From contig NZ_CP094516.1 in the NCBI RefSeq assembly GCF_029909975.1, forward strand, positions 868,001-932,000: a stretch of 64,000 nt of DNA, in the 5' to 3' direction. Both the position numbers and the translations under genes were made by a program. Positions within the stretch are counted from its first letter, which is position 1. Every line of letters begins with the position of its first letter. Source of the stretch: Bradyrhizobium sp. ISRA430. Lineage in GTDB: Bacteria > Pseudomonadota > Alphaproteobacteria > Rhizobiales > Xanthobacteraceae. This document shows positions 27,070 through 36,286 of this stretch, piece by piece. The notes beneath the pieces are model-generated. The model had not been told where the DNA came from, made no database searches, and saw only the letters and a program-made list of their open reading frames with translations.

Positions 27070-29352
27070 ATGGCGGAGCCGGGCCGGCCAGTGCGGTCCC
27101 AGGGGGTAGTAGCCGGAACGTGGCCGGTCGGCCGCGCCGCACCAGCCGGTGGCCTGGTGCCGGCGGACCTCGGCCGCTGGTCGTTGCTTGCGGACACATT
27201 GCGGGCCTGGGCGCGTGCCGAAGCGGGCGCGGGGCGGCTGCTGCCGTGGGTGCCCGTGGCGTTCGGCACCGGCATCGCGCTCTATTTCGCTGCCGATCAC
27301 GAGCCGGTGCTCTGGGCGACCGCGACCATGGCCTTGCTGCTGATGGTTGGCGCCGTTCTGTTGCGCCGCAGCCGGCTATTTGTCGTGGCAATCATGGTCG
27401 CCGCCGCAGCGGCCGGTTTTGCCATGGCGACCTGGAAGACCGCGCGCATCGCGCACACCGTGCTGGCAAAGCCGCTCTATTCCGTGTCGTTGTCGGGCTT
27501 CGTCGAGACCCGCGACATCCGCGAGCGCACCGACCGTTTCGTGCTGCGCGTCACCGGCATGGAGGCCCAGCGCAGCGACGTCACGCTCGAACGCGTCCGC
27601 CTCTCGGTGCGCAAGGGCACTGCGCCCGAAGTCGGCAGCTTCGTGCAGTTGAAGGCGCGGCTGATGCCGCCGCTCTCGCCCCTGCGTCCCGGCAGCTACG
27701 ATTTCTCCCGCGACATGTTCTTCCAGGGTATCGGCGCCTCCGGCTTCGTGATGGGTACGATCACGGCTTCCGCGCCGCCCGACGGCGGAGGCTTGCGACT
27801 GCGCTATGCAGCCTTCATGCAGGGGCTGCGCGATGCCATCGATGCGCGCATCCGCGCCACGCTCGACGGCGACAATCGCGCGATCGCCACTGCGCTGCTC
27901 ACCGGCCGGCGCGATGCGATTACCACGCCGGTGAACGATGCCATGTTCATCTCCGGCCTCGGCCATGTGCTCTCGATTTCGGGTTATCACATGGCGGTCG
28001 TCGCCGGCGTCGTCTTCTTCGCGATCCGCGCATTGCTCGCGCTGATCCCGGGTCTGGCCGTCAGCTTTCCGATCAAGAAGTGGTCGGCCGCTGCCGCGCT
28101 CGTCGCCGCGGCGTTCTATCTGTTGCTCTCCGGCGCGGAGGTCGCGACCCAAAGATCGTTTTTCATGACCGCAGTGGTGCTGATCGCGGTCATGGTCGAT
28201 CGCCGAGCCATCACGTTCCGCACGCTGGCGGTGGCCGCGCTGATCGTGCTTGCGGTCGCGCCGGAGGCGCTGGTGCATCCGAGCTTCCAGATGTCGTTTG
28301 CGGCAACGCTTGGGCTGGTTGCGCTGGTGCAGATCGGCATGCCGAACCTGTTTGCCTCACCCGATCATTCGGCGACGGCGCGGATTGCGCTGTGGGGCGG
28401 CCGTGAGATCGCCATGCTGTTCCTGGCCTCGCTGATCGCGGGCTTTGCGACCACGCCCTATGCCGCCTTCCACTTTCACCGCGTCACGCCGTTCGGTGTG
28501 CTCGCGAACCTCGCGGCGATGCCGGTGGTCTCGGCGCTGGTGATGCCGGCCGGGCTGTTGGGATTGATCGCAGCGCCGTTCGGGCTCGACGGCGTGTTCT
28601 GGTGGCTGATGGGTGTCGGCATCGACTGGATGGTCGTGGTCGCGCAGTGGGTTGCGAATCTTCCGGGCGCGGTCGGCCGCATTGCCGCTTTCGGCATCGC
28701 CCCGCTGATCGCGGCGAGCATCGGCATCGTCCTGATGGGCCTGTTGCGCACGCCCTTGCGCTGGACCGGTGCGCTCGTGCTGGTCGCAGCGATTGTGTGG
28801 GCGGTGTCCGTGCGCCAGCCGGACGTCCTGATCGCAGGCGACGGGCGTAACATCGCAGTGCGCGGCAGCGACGGCCGCTTGCATCTCATCGCGGCGAACA
28901 AGGACGCGTTCCTCGCCAAGGAGTGGCTTGCGGCCGATGCCGATCCGCGCAGCGCCGGTGATGCATCGCTCGGTAGCGGCGTGTCATGCGACGAATCCGG
29001 ATGCGTGACCCCGCTCGCCGACGGCCGCCTGATCGCGCTGGCGCTGCGCGTGGATGCGCTCTCGGATGATTGCAGCCGGGCTGCGCTGGTGGTGACAGCG
29101 AGACCCGCGCCGCCCGATTGTGCGGCGATGGTGGTCGACCGGGATCGTCTCATGAGCCAGGGCGGCTTGGCGCTCGCGCGCCGCGGCGACGGCTTTGCGG
29201 TGCAGGCGGTGAGGGCGAGGGGCGCAAATCGCCCCTGGTCGCCGGCAATCGCCGGCGATGGCTATTATGAACCAAACCTCGCGCCACGGCCGGCCGCACC
29301 GCGCTCCAGGGACGCAACGCCGTCGGAGGCCGACCTTCAGGTCGAGGACTGA
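27070..29352 (+). CDS. comEC: ComEC/Rec2 family DNA-uptake channel protein
   Basis: 760-aa polytopic inner-membrane protein. The N-terminal DUF4131-like soluble domain (about residues 70-230) is followed by the competence domain with ISGLGHVLSISGYHMAVVAG near residue 297 and HPSFQMSFAATLGLVALV near residue 400. The C-terminal part (from about 580) has no HxHxDH motif, so the metallo-beta-lactamase nuclease domain of Bacillus ComEC is absent or degenerate, as in other alphaproteobacterial versions. It is the expected neighbour of gltX and lexA in Rhizobiales, but gltX is 11.7 kb away here. Confidence 0.88.
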   Translation: MAEPGRPVRSQGVVAGTWPVGRAAPAGGLVPADLGRWSLLADTLRAWARAEAGAGRLLPWVPVAFGTGIALYFAADHEPVLWATATMALLLMVGAVLLRRSRLFVVAIMVAAAAAGFAMATWKTARIAHTVLAKPLYSVSLSGFVETRDIRERTDRFVLRVTGMEAQRSDVTLERVRLSVRKGTAPEVGSFVQLKARLMPPLSPLRPGSYDFSRDMFFQGIGASGFVMGTITASAPPDGGGLRLRYAAFMQGLRDAIDARIRATLDGDNRAIATALLTGRRDAITTPVNDAMFISGLGHVLSISGYHMAVVAGVVFFAIRALLALIPGLAVSFPIKKWSAAAALVAAAFYLLLSGAEVATQRSFFMTAVVLIAVMVDRRAITFRTLAVAALIVLAVAPEALVHPSFQMSFAATLGLVALVQIGMPNLFASPDHSATARIALWGGREIAMLFLASLIAGFATTPYAAFHFHRVTPFGVLANLAAMPVVSALVMPAGLLGLIAAPFGLDGVFWWLMGVGIDWMVVVAQWVANLPGAVGRIAAFGIAPLIAASIGIVLMGLLRTPLRWTGALVLVAAIVWAVSVRQPDVLIAGDGRNIAVRGSDGRLHLIAANKDAFLAKEWLAADADPRSAGDASLGSGVSCDESGCVTPLADGRLIALALRVDALSDDCSRAALVVTARPAPPDCAAMVVDRDRLMSQGGLALARRGDGFAVQAVRARGANRPWSPAIAGDGYYEPNLAPRPAAPRSRDATPSEADLQVED

Positions 29353-29353
29353 C

Positions 29354-29426
29354 GCATGATCCGGAAAAGTGTGTAGCGTTTTTCCCTTCGCGACAAACGC
29401 GGAATGCGTTTGCGCGGAGATCATGC
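29354..29426. repeat. 'gcatgatccggaaaagtg' palindromic repeat
   Basis: A 73-base element begins two bases after the comEC stop. Its ends are inverted (gcatgatc 29354-29361, gatcatgc 29419-29426), and it has an inner hairpin (caaacgc 29394-29400, gcgtttg 29406-29412). The sequence matches a repeat I know as widespread after Bradyrhizobium and Rhodopseudomonas genes. It may act as a transcript end or protect the 3' end of the mRNA. Confidence 0.8.
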
Positions 29427-29440
29427 TCAAATATTACGCG

Positions 29441-29872
29441 TCAGCCGATCGGCAGGCGCGTAACGGTCGGCTGCGGCCTGTCAGCGGCGACTTGCGGCTT
29501 GTGCTCACCGGCCGGCTGGGTCACCGGCAATTGCAGCACGGTTGCGCGCTGGCCTTCGACGAGCTGCGTCACCAGCACATATTTGCCGTCGGGGAATTCG
29601 ATCGCGTCATGATGGCGATCGGGAATGTGCGGATCGACTTTGCCGAACTTGCCGACGCGGGAGTTGATGGTGCGCGTCCAGATCCAGCGATTGTCGTAGC
29701 GGACGTTGTCGGCGAAGGCGAGCTCCGTTCCCGGCAGCAGGCAGACCGCGACGGAGAGATCGGCTTCCGAAGCGAAGCCGCGCGTCGAGGTGCCGCGGAA
29801 GGTTGTCGTGACGATCGTCTCACCGACCTGGGCGGGACGGGTCGCGACGGCATGCAGGCTGTAGTCACACAT
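29441..29872 (-). CDS. Conserved hypothetical protein (143 aa)
   Basis: No family recognised. It begins MCDYSLHAVATRPAQVGETI and contains TRGFASEADLSVAVCLLPGT and a charged centre WIWTRTINSRVGKFGKVD. There is no signal peptide. AGGAG lies about 9 bases before the ATG at 29872. The sequence looks soluble with many beta strands. It lies convergent with comEC, the 73-base repeat between them, and 294 bases upstream of its start is lexA's end, a stretch in which I see no gene. Confidence 0.75.
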   Translation of the reverse strand: MCDYSLHAVATRPAQVGETIVTTTFRGTSTRGFASEADLSVAVCLLPGTELAFADNVRYDNRWIWTRTINSRVGKFGKVDPHIPDRHHDAIEFPDGKYVLVTQLVEGQRATVLQLPVTQPAGEHKPQVAADRPQPTVTRLPIG

Positions 29873-30166
29873 CGCAAGTGCTCCTCATAAGAGATAGCGA
29901 CCCGTGCCCCCGGAGGCCCAGGCCTCTATCAGGAAGGCTCCGATGATATGCGATGTTGAGGGCAAATCTGCGACTTGCGTGCAGACCTGCCGATCACATT
30001 ATCTTTTCTGCGTTGAGCAAGAGCCTTTGGAACAAAGCAGGCTCGTGCGAATTTTCTTCTGTTGCGCTCGTCGAGATCAATCCTGAATTCACCGGCGCTG
30101 CACAACACGCGGCGGAGGTCGATTGCTCCACGCGACTTGCATCGGCTCACGCCTCGCCGAAGACGC

Positions 30167-30865
30167 TCAGTATTTCCGGTACAGCCCGATCAGCTTGCCC
30201 TGAATCTTTACGCGGTTCGGCGGCAGGATGCGCACCTCGTAGGCCGCATTGGCCGGCTCGAGCGCGATCGAGGCGCCGCGCCGGCGGAAGCGTTTCAGGG
30301 TCGCTTCCTCGTCGTCGATCAGGGCCACCACGATGTCGCCGGTGTCGGCGCTCTCGTTGCGCTGGATCAGCGCCATGTCGCCGTCGAGGATGCCGGCCTC
30401 CACCATCGAATCGCCGCGCACTTCGAGCGCGTAATGCTCGCCCGAGCCGAGCATGTCCGGCGGTACGCTGATGGTGTGGCTGCGGGTCTGCAAGGCCTCG
30501 ATCGGCGTGCCCGCCGCGATGCGGCCCATCACGGGCACAGCGACCGGACGTTCACCCTCGTCCACGGGGGCGCTGGAGCCGCGTACCTTACCGAGATTGC
30601 CTTCGATGACGCTCGGCGTGAAGCCGCGCCGATTGCCGGCCGCGGCCTGAAGCTCGGGCAGCTTGATCACTTCGATGGCGCGGGCACGATTGGGCAGGCG
30701 GCGGATGAAGCCGCGCTCCTCGAGTGCGGTGATCAGGCGATGGATGCCCGACTTCGAGCGCAGATCGAGCGCGTCCTTCATCTCGTCGAAGGAGGGCGGC
30801 ACGCCGCTTTCCTTCAGGCGTTCGCTGATGAACCGCAGAAGCTCGTATTGTTTGCGCGTTAACAT
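30167..30865 (-). CDS. lexA: SOS repressor LexA
   Basis: Transcriptional repressor of the DNA-damage response that self-cleaves when RecA is activated. From ATG 30865 (232 aa), residues 1-65 form the winged-helix domain ([17 protein letters not shown]). The cleavage site is A118-G119 in [10 protein letters not shown]. The Ser-Lys dyad is S153 (GDSMVEAG) and K191 (EATLKRF). An in-frame TTG at 30874 is rejected. A GTTC-N7-GTTC box about 100 bases upstream indicates autoregulation. Confidence 0.96.
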   Translation of the reverse strand: MLTRKQYELLRFISERLKESGVPPSFDEMKDALDLRSKSGIHRLITALEERGFIRRLPNRARAIEVIKLPELQAAAGNRRGFTPSVIEGNLGKVRGSSAPVDEGERPVAVPVMGRIAAGTPIEALQTRSHTISVPPDMLGSGEHYALEVRGDSMVEAGILDGDMALIQRNESADTGDIVVALIDDEEATLKRFRRRGASIALEPANAAYEVRILPPNRVKIQGKLIGLYRKY

Positions 30866-30964
30866 CTCGACCAAATCCCCCGGTTGATGTCGTTCGATTC
30901 CGAGACGCTGAAGTTAGCGGCGCACCGCTAGATGCTCGAAACAAATCATGAACGGACACTATAT

Positions 30965-30979
30965 GTTCGATATGTGTTC
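30965..30979. promoter_or_regulatory. LexA (SOS) box upstream of lexA
   Basis: Exact GTTC-N7-GTTC at 30965-30979 (gttcgatatgtgttc), the alphaproteobacterial LexA operator. A second near-match, aaac-N7-gaac at 30939-30953 (7 of 8 conserved bases on the opposite strand), lies 11 bases away on the lexA side. Position between moeA and lexA fits autorepression of lexA. Confidence 0.88.
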
Positions 30980-31040
30980 CGCAACTGCTTAATTTTGCGT
31001 GAACACGATAAACTTCGCGGAACACGCGCGGCCGGCTCGT

Positions 31041-32252
31041 TCAAGCGGGCAGCCGCAACACCTCGCAGGGCGCGCCTGCTTCGGCCTTCGGCGCGAACGG
31101 CGGCCGCACGAGAAGTGCCTGTGCCGCAGCGAGATTTGCAAGCAGAGAAGAGTCCTGATTGTTGACGGGAACCGCGACCAGCGTGCCGTCGTCGCGCTCT
31201 TCGAGGCGCACGCGAAGATAGTCCTCGCGCATGTCGTTGGCGGCGAGCTCGCCCCCGACTACGGCGCGCTCGCGGCGGTGGTGAACGGGCTGACGGCCCG
31301 CAAGCGCGCGAATCAACGGCACCATGAACAGGAAGGCGCAAACGTAAGACGAGACCGGATTGCCGGGCAGGCCGATCACGCGCATCGCGCCGAGATGGCC
31401 ATGCATCATCGGCTTGCCCGGCCGCATCGCGATCTTCCAGAACGCCATCGCAATGCCCTCGGCCTTGAGCGCCTGCTGGACCAGATCGTGATCGCCGACC
31501 GACGCACCGCCGGTCGTGATCAGGACGTCGGCGCCGGTTTCGCGGGCGGAGCGGATACCGGCGGTGGTGGCCTCCAGGGTGTCGGCGGCGATCCCAAGGT
31601 CGATCGTGTCGGCGCCCTCCCGGCGCGCCAGCGCGTGGATCGCATAGCCGTTGGAATAGACGATCTGGCCGGGGCCGGGTGTTGTGCCCGGCATCACCAG
31701 CTCATCGCCGGTGGCGAGGATTGCGACCTTCGGGCGGCGGCGGACGGGAAGGTCAGGATGGTTCATACCGGCGGCGAGGGCCAGGCTTCGCTCGGTGAGG
31801 CGGGCGCCTGCCCGTAGCAGCACGTCGCCCTCGGAAAAGTCGACGCCGGCGCGCCGGATATGCCGTCCGGCGACGGCGGCCTCCTTGATCGTGATGCGCT
31901 TGCCGTCCGCGACCGTGTCCTCCTGGATCACGACGGCATCTGCGCCGTTGGGAATCACGCCGCCGGTGAAGATCCGGACCGCCTCGCCGGCACCCAGCGT
32001 TGGCGCGAACGGCCGGCCCGCCGCGACCTCGCCGATCACGCTGAGCTGCGCATCGACCTTGGCCGCATCGCTCGCGCGCACGGCATAGCCGTCCATCGCC
32101 GACATTGCCTGGGGGGGCTGCGTACGCCGGGCGGTGACGTCGCGTGCCAGTACGCGGTGAAAGGCGCCTTCCAGCGCGATCATCTCTTCGGATAGCGGCT
32201 CCACGCCGGCCAGCACCGCGGCAAGCGCGTCAGAAACCGGCATCAGGGCCAC
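31041..32252 (-). CDS. moeA: Molybdopterin molybdenumtransferase MoeA
   Basis: Inserts molybdate into adenylated molybdopterin to give molybdenum cofactor. GTG 32252 (403 aa) is preferred because AGGAG lies 9 bases before it and the product starts VALMPVSDALAAVLAG; the longer frame from 32339 adds Arg-rich sequence. Motifs: SAMDGYAVRASD, RIFTGGVIPNGADAVV, VAILATGDELV, ITTGGASVGDHD and VIGLPGNPVSS. It precedes lexA on the same strand. moaC, which I would expect directly upstream, is 10.4 kb away. Confidence 0.94.
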   Translation of the reverse strand: MALMPVSDALAAVLAGVEPLSEEMIALEGAFHRVLARDVTARRTQPPQAMSAMDGYAVRASDAAKVDAQLSVIGEVAAGRPFAPTLGAGEAVRIFTGGVIPNGADAVVIQEDTVADGKRITIKEAAVAGRHIRRAGVDFSEGDVLLRAGARLTERSLALAAGMNHPDLPVRRRPKVAILATGDELVMPGTTPGPGQIVYSNGYAIHALARREGADTIDLGIAADTLEATTAGIRSARETGADVLITTGGASVGDHDLVQQALKAEGIAMAFWKIAMRPGKPMMHGHLGAMRVIGLPGNPVSSYVCAFLFMVPLIRALAGRQPVHHRRERAVVGGELAANDMREDYLRVRLEERDDGTLVAVPVNNQDSSLLANLAAAQALLVRPPFAPKAEAGAPCEVLRLPA

Positions 32253-32488
32253 GGGCGAAATCTCCTGCTTGGCAAGTCGATTGGCAAATCGAACCGTCTC
32301 GGCGTCAAGGGTTCTAGCCGAGCGCGTGCGCCGAAGCAAAACCCGGCGTCCGGACGAACGATCGTGCCGGCTTCTACGCTTGTGAGATGATTGGATTCAG
32401 GTCCGGTGCGACATGATCTGGATGACGCTGCAGACTGGCACCCGCGCAGCGATCGCAAGAACGAAAGCAACAAGGGCCATGGTCAACA

Positions 32489-32698
32489 TCAATCCGCTCC
32501 CGTCGGCTCGTTCCGACTAGCATCCTTGGCCACATCGGGCGCGTTGGGACTTTGATCCTTGTCGGGCAGGGGATCGGCCTGCGATTTCAGATCGGCGGCC
32601 TTGCTAATCAGCTTGGCTGAGAGATCCGAGTCCGACGTGGTTCTGGCGAATTCGAGCAGGAGAGAGGCTTGCTTGGTGAGGTAGGCTTTACCCAACAC
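32489..32698 (-). CDS. Small hypothetical protein (69 aa)
   Basis: The first 40 residues (GKAYLTKQASLLLEFART, then DLSAKLISKAADLKSQ) form a helical segment of a type I recall in many short Bradyrhizobium proteins, followed by an acidic, disordered tail. The start is GTG 32698 with no clear ribosome binding site; a stop codon closes the frame just upstream. No function known. The 236 bases between moeA and this gene hold nothing I recognise. Confidence 0.55.
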   Translation of the reverse strand: MLGKAYLTKQASLLLEFARTTSDSDLSAKLISKAADLKSQADPLPDKDQSPNAPDVAKDASRNEPTGAD

Positions 32699-32868
32699 GA
32701 CGATCAGTCCGATGTAGAAATCCCCGACGAACTCAAGAGTCCGGAATCAGGCATTCCGTTCCAGGAACTCTGCACAAAAATGCACAAAGTGATTTGGTTC
32801 CTCGTCGCGGGCCGATGGGTTCCCGTGAACGTCGGCAGGATCAAGCAAAGCCACCAGAACGCCGGCCC

Positions 32869-33492
32869 TCAGATCCCCAGCGCCGTCAGCGCATGTCCGA
32901 CGTCGGTGGGCGAGGTCACGTGTACCGCCGTCAGTCCGCGCGCCCGCGCCCCTTCGATGTTCTCGGCGAGGTCGTCAAAGAAGACGATCCGCTCGGCCGG
33001 CACGCCGATGGCGCCCACCACATGGTCGAAGGCTTCGGCGTCCGGTTTGCGCAGACCGATGCTGGACGACAGGTACAGCTCGCGGAAATGGCCGAGCAGG
33101 TCGGCATATTCCTTCGAGAAATAGTCCACATGCGGCTGGTTGGTATTGGAGAAGGCGTACAGCGGCATGTGCTTCGCCGCACGCGGCAACAGCTCCGCGA
33201 TGTCGGGCATCTCCCCCGTGAACACCGCGTTCCAGCCCTCCAGGAACTGCGCGTCCGAAAGGCTGATGCCGAGCGATGAGCGCAGCGAGTCGAAATATGC
33301 CGCGTCACTGAGCTTGCCGACTTCGTGCAGCTTGTAGGCCTCGTCACGCACATAGCGCGCGACGATGGCCTCGGGCTTGCAGCCGGCATGTCCCGCCCAG
33401 CAGGCGATCGTCCTGGAGAAATCGATGTCGAGCACGACGCGCCCGAGATCGAAGAGGAGGGCATCCGCGCTGCCGGGAGAGAGCGATGTCAT
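32869..33492 (-). CDS. HAD-superfamily phosphatase, YihX-like
   Basis: 207-aa haloacid-dehalogenase-like protein closely patterned on E. coli YihX (alpha-D-glucose-1-phosphate phosphatase). Motif I is LLFDLGRVVLDIDFSR with nucleophile D15. Motif II is YAFSNTNQPH. The Lys lies in IGLRKPDAEAF, and motif IV in IVFFDDLAENIEGARARG. The +2 residue of motif I is Gly rather than the Asp of most HAD phosphatases, as in YihX. Likely a cytoplasmic sugar-phosphate phosphatase. It is 29 bases downstream of the 2-hydroxy-acid oxidase gene on the same strand, so probably co-transcribed. Confidence 0.85.
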   Translation of the reverse strand: MTSLSPGSADALLFDLGRVVLDIDFSRTIACWAGHAGCKPEAIVARYVRDEAYKLHEVGKLSDAAYFDSLRSSLGISLSDAQFLEGWNAVFTGEMPDIAELLPRAAKHMPLYAFSNTNQPHVDYFSKEYADLLGHFRELYLSSSIGLRKPDAEAFDHVVGAIGVPAERIVFFDDLAENIEGARARGLTAVHVTSPTDVGHALTALGI

Positions 33493-33521
33493 TGCGTCCT
33501 TTCAGGTCAGTATCGGCAAGA

Positions 33522-34655
33522 TCAATACCGATAGGGCTCGATGTCGAGCAGCGGAAATGCGCTGAACACGCTGGGCGCGTTGGTGGCGGTCGCCGGATGC
33601 AGGCAGGACTTGTCGATCTCGGCGAAGGAGGTGGCGCCCAAGAGGCCGAGGCAGCGCAGCACTTCGTCCTCCAACAGCTCCAGCATCCGCGTCACGCCAG
33701 CTTCGCCCGCGGCCGCCAGCGCCCAGCATTGCAGCCGGCCGATGCCGACCATGTCGGCGCCCGCCGCGATCGCCTTGACGATGTCGGTGCCGCGGCAGAT
33801 GCCGCCATCGACCATGATCTTGGCGCGTCCTTTCACTGCCTCGACGATTTCGGGCAGCACATGCATGGCGCCGCGGCCGTGATCGAGCTGGCGGCCGCCA
33901 TGGTTGGAGACGTAGATCCATTCGACGCCGTGATCGAGCGCGATCAACGCATCCTCGGCGGTGGCGATGCCCTTGAGGATCAGCGGGATCTTGAACTTGT
34001 CCTTGATCATCTTCACGGTCCGCCACTCCAGCCCCTTCTGGAAGTCGCCACCGGTGGCGCGCAGGCGGCTCTCGCGAACATAGCGTTTGGCGATGTCACG
34101 CTCACGGCGGCTGTAATGGGCGGTGTCGACGGTCAGGCAAAAAGCGGCATAGGTGTTCTTCACGGCCCGGCTGACGACATCCTCGACGAAGGCGTCGTCG
34201 CCGCGGACATAGAGCTGATAGAAGCGTAGCGCACCGGGCGCGGCCTCGGCAGTCTTTTCCAGGCCCGGGTCGGATACCGAGCTCAGCATATGCGCTGCCC
34301 CGAACGCGCCGGCGCCGCGCGCCACGCTGGCCGCGCCATGCGGATCGAAGATCTCGAGCGCTCCGACCGGCGCCAGGACGACCGGCAGGCGCATCTTCCG
34401 GCCGAACAGCTCGACGGAACCGTCGACTTTGCGGACATCGCGCAGAACGCGCGGCCGGAACGCGATCTCGTCGAGCGCCATGCGGTTGCGGCGCATGGTG
34501 GTCTCGGTCTCGGCGGCGCCGACGATGTAGTCCCAGGCGTTCTGGTTGAGGTTGGAGCGCGCCTTCCGGATAAATTCGTGCAGGTTCTGGAACGGCTCGT
34601 TGCTGGCGCCGAGTTCGACGTTCCGTTCCGGCCGGATGCGGGGCGCTTCGTTCAT
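33522..34655 (-). CDS. FMN-dependent alpha-hydroxy-acid oxidizing protein
   Basis: 377-aa enzyme of the L-lactate dehydrogenase / glycolate oxidase / lactate 2-monooxygenase family. FMN and substrate motifs: PVVLAPVGALEIFDPHGA, FYQLYVRGD, LTVDTAHYSRRERD, LILKGIATAEDA, and the catalytic His in YVSNHGGRQLDHG, followed by IMVDGGICRGTDIVKAIAAG. It has no membrane-anchoring segment typical of LldD. The exact substrate is unclear. Probably in one unit with the HAD gene, while ctpA is divergent. Confidence 0.88.
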   Translation of the reverse strand: MNEAPRIRPERNVELGASNEPFQNLHEFIRKARSNLNQNAWDYIVGAAETETTMRRNRMALDEIAFRPRVLRDVRKVDGSVELFGRKMRLPVVLAPVGALEIFDPHGAASVARGAGAFGAAHMLSSVSDPGLEKTAEAAPGALRFYQLYVRGDDAFVEDVVSRAVKNTYAAFCLTVDTAHYSRRERDIAKRYVRESRLRATGGDFQKGLEWRTVKMIKDKFKIPLILKGIATAEDALIALDHGVEWIYVSNHGGRQLDHGRGAMHVLPEIVEAVKGRAKIMVDGGICRGTDIVKAIAAGADMVGIGRLQCWALAAAGEAGVTRMLELLEDEVLRCLGLLGATSFAEIDKSCLHPATATNAPSVFSAFPLLDIEPYRY

Positions 34656-34948
34656 TGTTATCCTCCCGAGAATTTGAAGCCTTAAGTCATCGCCTATCCC
34701 GTTCGGCCCTCCAAAACCATCCTAAAATCGCATAGCTGCGAAGCGTGGTCCGGCGGCCGATTCTCGCATTGCGCGAAACGGTTTCGGAACGTTGCCAAAA
34801 ATTTAGGCCGGCACGAAGCGGATTTTGCGGTGTACCCGCCGGCGTGTCAGGCCGGCCTTGAAGAAACCAGAATGGTGTTGTGAGAAGCGGGTTGGATCGC
34901 CATTTGCATGGCGCCTGCCAACCGCCAGCGAAAAAGGCCAATCAATCC

Positions 34949-36286
34949 ATGCGGAAAACCCTGCTGTTTCCCCTCGGCGCGCTCACCGGCGCGTGTCTGA
35001 CCCTTCTGATGACCGGTCCGCAGGGCGGACACTGGGCGGCGAGGGCGGCGGCGAGCGTGGACGACGCCTATTCCCAGCTTAACCTGTTCGGCGAGGTCTT
35101 CGAGCGTGTAAAGGCGACCTATGTCGAGAAGCCCGACAACGCCAAGCTGATCGAGGGCGCGATCACGGGGATGGTGACCTCGCTCGATCCGCATTCGCGC
35201 TACATGAACGACAAGTCCTGGACCGAGATGCAGGAGACCACCTCCGGCGAGTTCGGCGGCCTCGGCATCGAAGTCACCATGGAGGACGGCCTGGTCAAGG
35301 TCGTCTCTCCGATCGACGACACGCCGGCCTCCAAGGCCGGCATCCTGTCCGGCGACCTGATCAGCAAGATCGATGGCGAGGCCGTGCAGGGCATGACGCT
35401 CGAGCAGGCCGTCAACAAGATGAAGGGGCCGGTCGACACCAAGACCAAGCTGACCATCGTGCGCAAGGGCGCAGATGCTCCGCTCGACATCGCCATCACG
35501 CGCGAGATCATCCATGTGCGCCCGGTGCGATTCCATGTGGAGAACGGCGACATCGGCTATATCCGCGTCACCTCCTTCAACGAGCAGACCACCGACGGCC
35601 TCAAGAAGGCGATTGCCTCGATCTCCAAGGAGGTCCCGCAGGAGAAGCTCGCCGGCTACGTGATGGACCTGCGTAACAATCCGGGCGGATTGCTCGACCA
35701 GGCCGTCTCGGTGTCGAGCGCGTTCCTGCAGCGTGGCGAGGTGGTGTCGACCCGCGGCCGGAATCCGGAAGAGACCCAGCGCTTCACCGCGCATGGCGGC
35801 GATCTCACCAAGGGCAAGCCGCTGATCGTCCTGATCAATGGTGGCTCCGCCTCGGCCTCCGAGATCGTGGCCGGCGCGCTGCACGACCACAAGCGCGCGA
35901 CGCTGATCGGCACGCGCTCGTTCGGCAAGGGCTCGGTGCAGACGATCATTCCGCTCGGCTCCGGTAATGGCGCGCTGGCGCTGACCACGGCGCGCTACTA
36001 CACGCCGTCGGGCCGTTCGATCCAGGCCCAGGGCATCGCTCCCGACATCGAGATCCTCCAGGACGTGCCGGCGGAGCTGAAGGGCCGCGTCGACACCATG
36101 GGTGAAGCCTCGATGCGCGGCCATCTCTCCGCCGTCGGCGGCTCCGAGCAGACCGGTTCGCAGTCCTACGTTCCGCCGGAAGAGAAGGACGACAAGGCCC
36201 TGCATGCGGCCTACGACTTCCTGCACGGCGTTACGGTGAATGCGGCGGCTGCGAAGCCCGCGCCGAAGGCGGCGGTGCCGAACTAG
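34949..36286 (+). CDS. ctpA: Carboxy-terminal processing protease CtpA (S41)
   Basis: Periplasmic, membrane-anchored serine protease that trims or degrades envelope proteins. From ATG 34949 (445 aa) the product begins with a signal anchor (KTLLFPLGALTGACLTLLM). A PDZ domain spans about residues 95-170 (GLGIEVTMEDGLVKVVSP). The Ser-Lys dyad lies in NGGSASASEIVAGAL (Ser) and RSFGKGSVQTIIPL (Lys). The upstream start at 34880 would put sequence before the signal. Its TAG shares four bases (ctag) with the stop of the convergent GGDEF-EAL gene. Confidence 0.93.
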   Translation: MRKTLLFPLGALTGACLTLLMTGPQGGHWAARAAASVDDAYSQLNLFGEVFERVKATYVEKPDNAKLIEGAITGMVTSLDPHSRYMNDKSWTEMQETTSGEFGGLGIEVTMEDGLVKVVSPIDDTPASKAGILSGDLISKIDGEAVQGMTLEQAVNKMKGPVDTKTKLTIVRKGADAPLDIAITREIIHVRPVRFHVENGDIGYIRVTSFNEQTTDGLKKAIASISKEVPQEKLAGYVMDLRNNPGGLLDQAVSVSSAFLQRGEVVSTRGRNPEETQRFTAHGGDLTKGKPLIVLINGGSASASEIVAGALHDHKRATLIGTRSFGKGSVQTIIPLGSGNGALALTTARYYTPSGRSIQAQGIAPDIEILQDVPAELKGRVDTMGEASMRGHLSAVGGSEQTGSQSYVPPEEKDDKALHAAYDFLHGVTVNAAAAKPAPKAAVPN

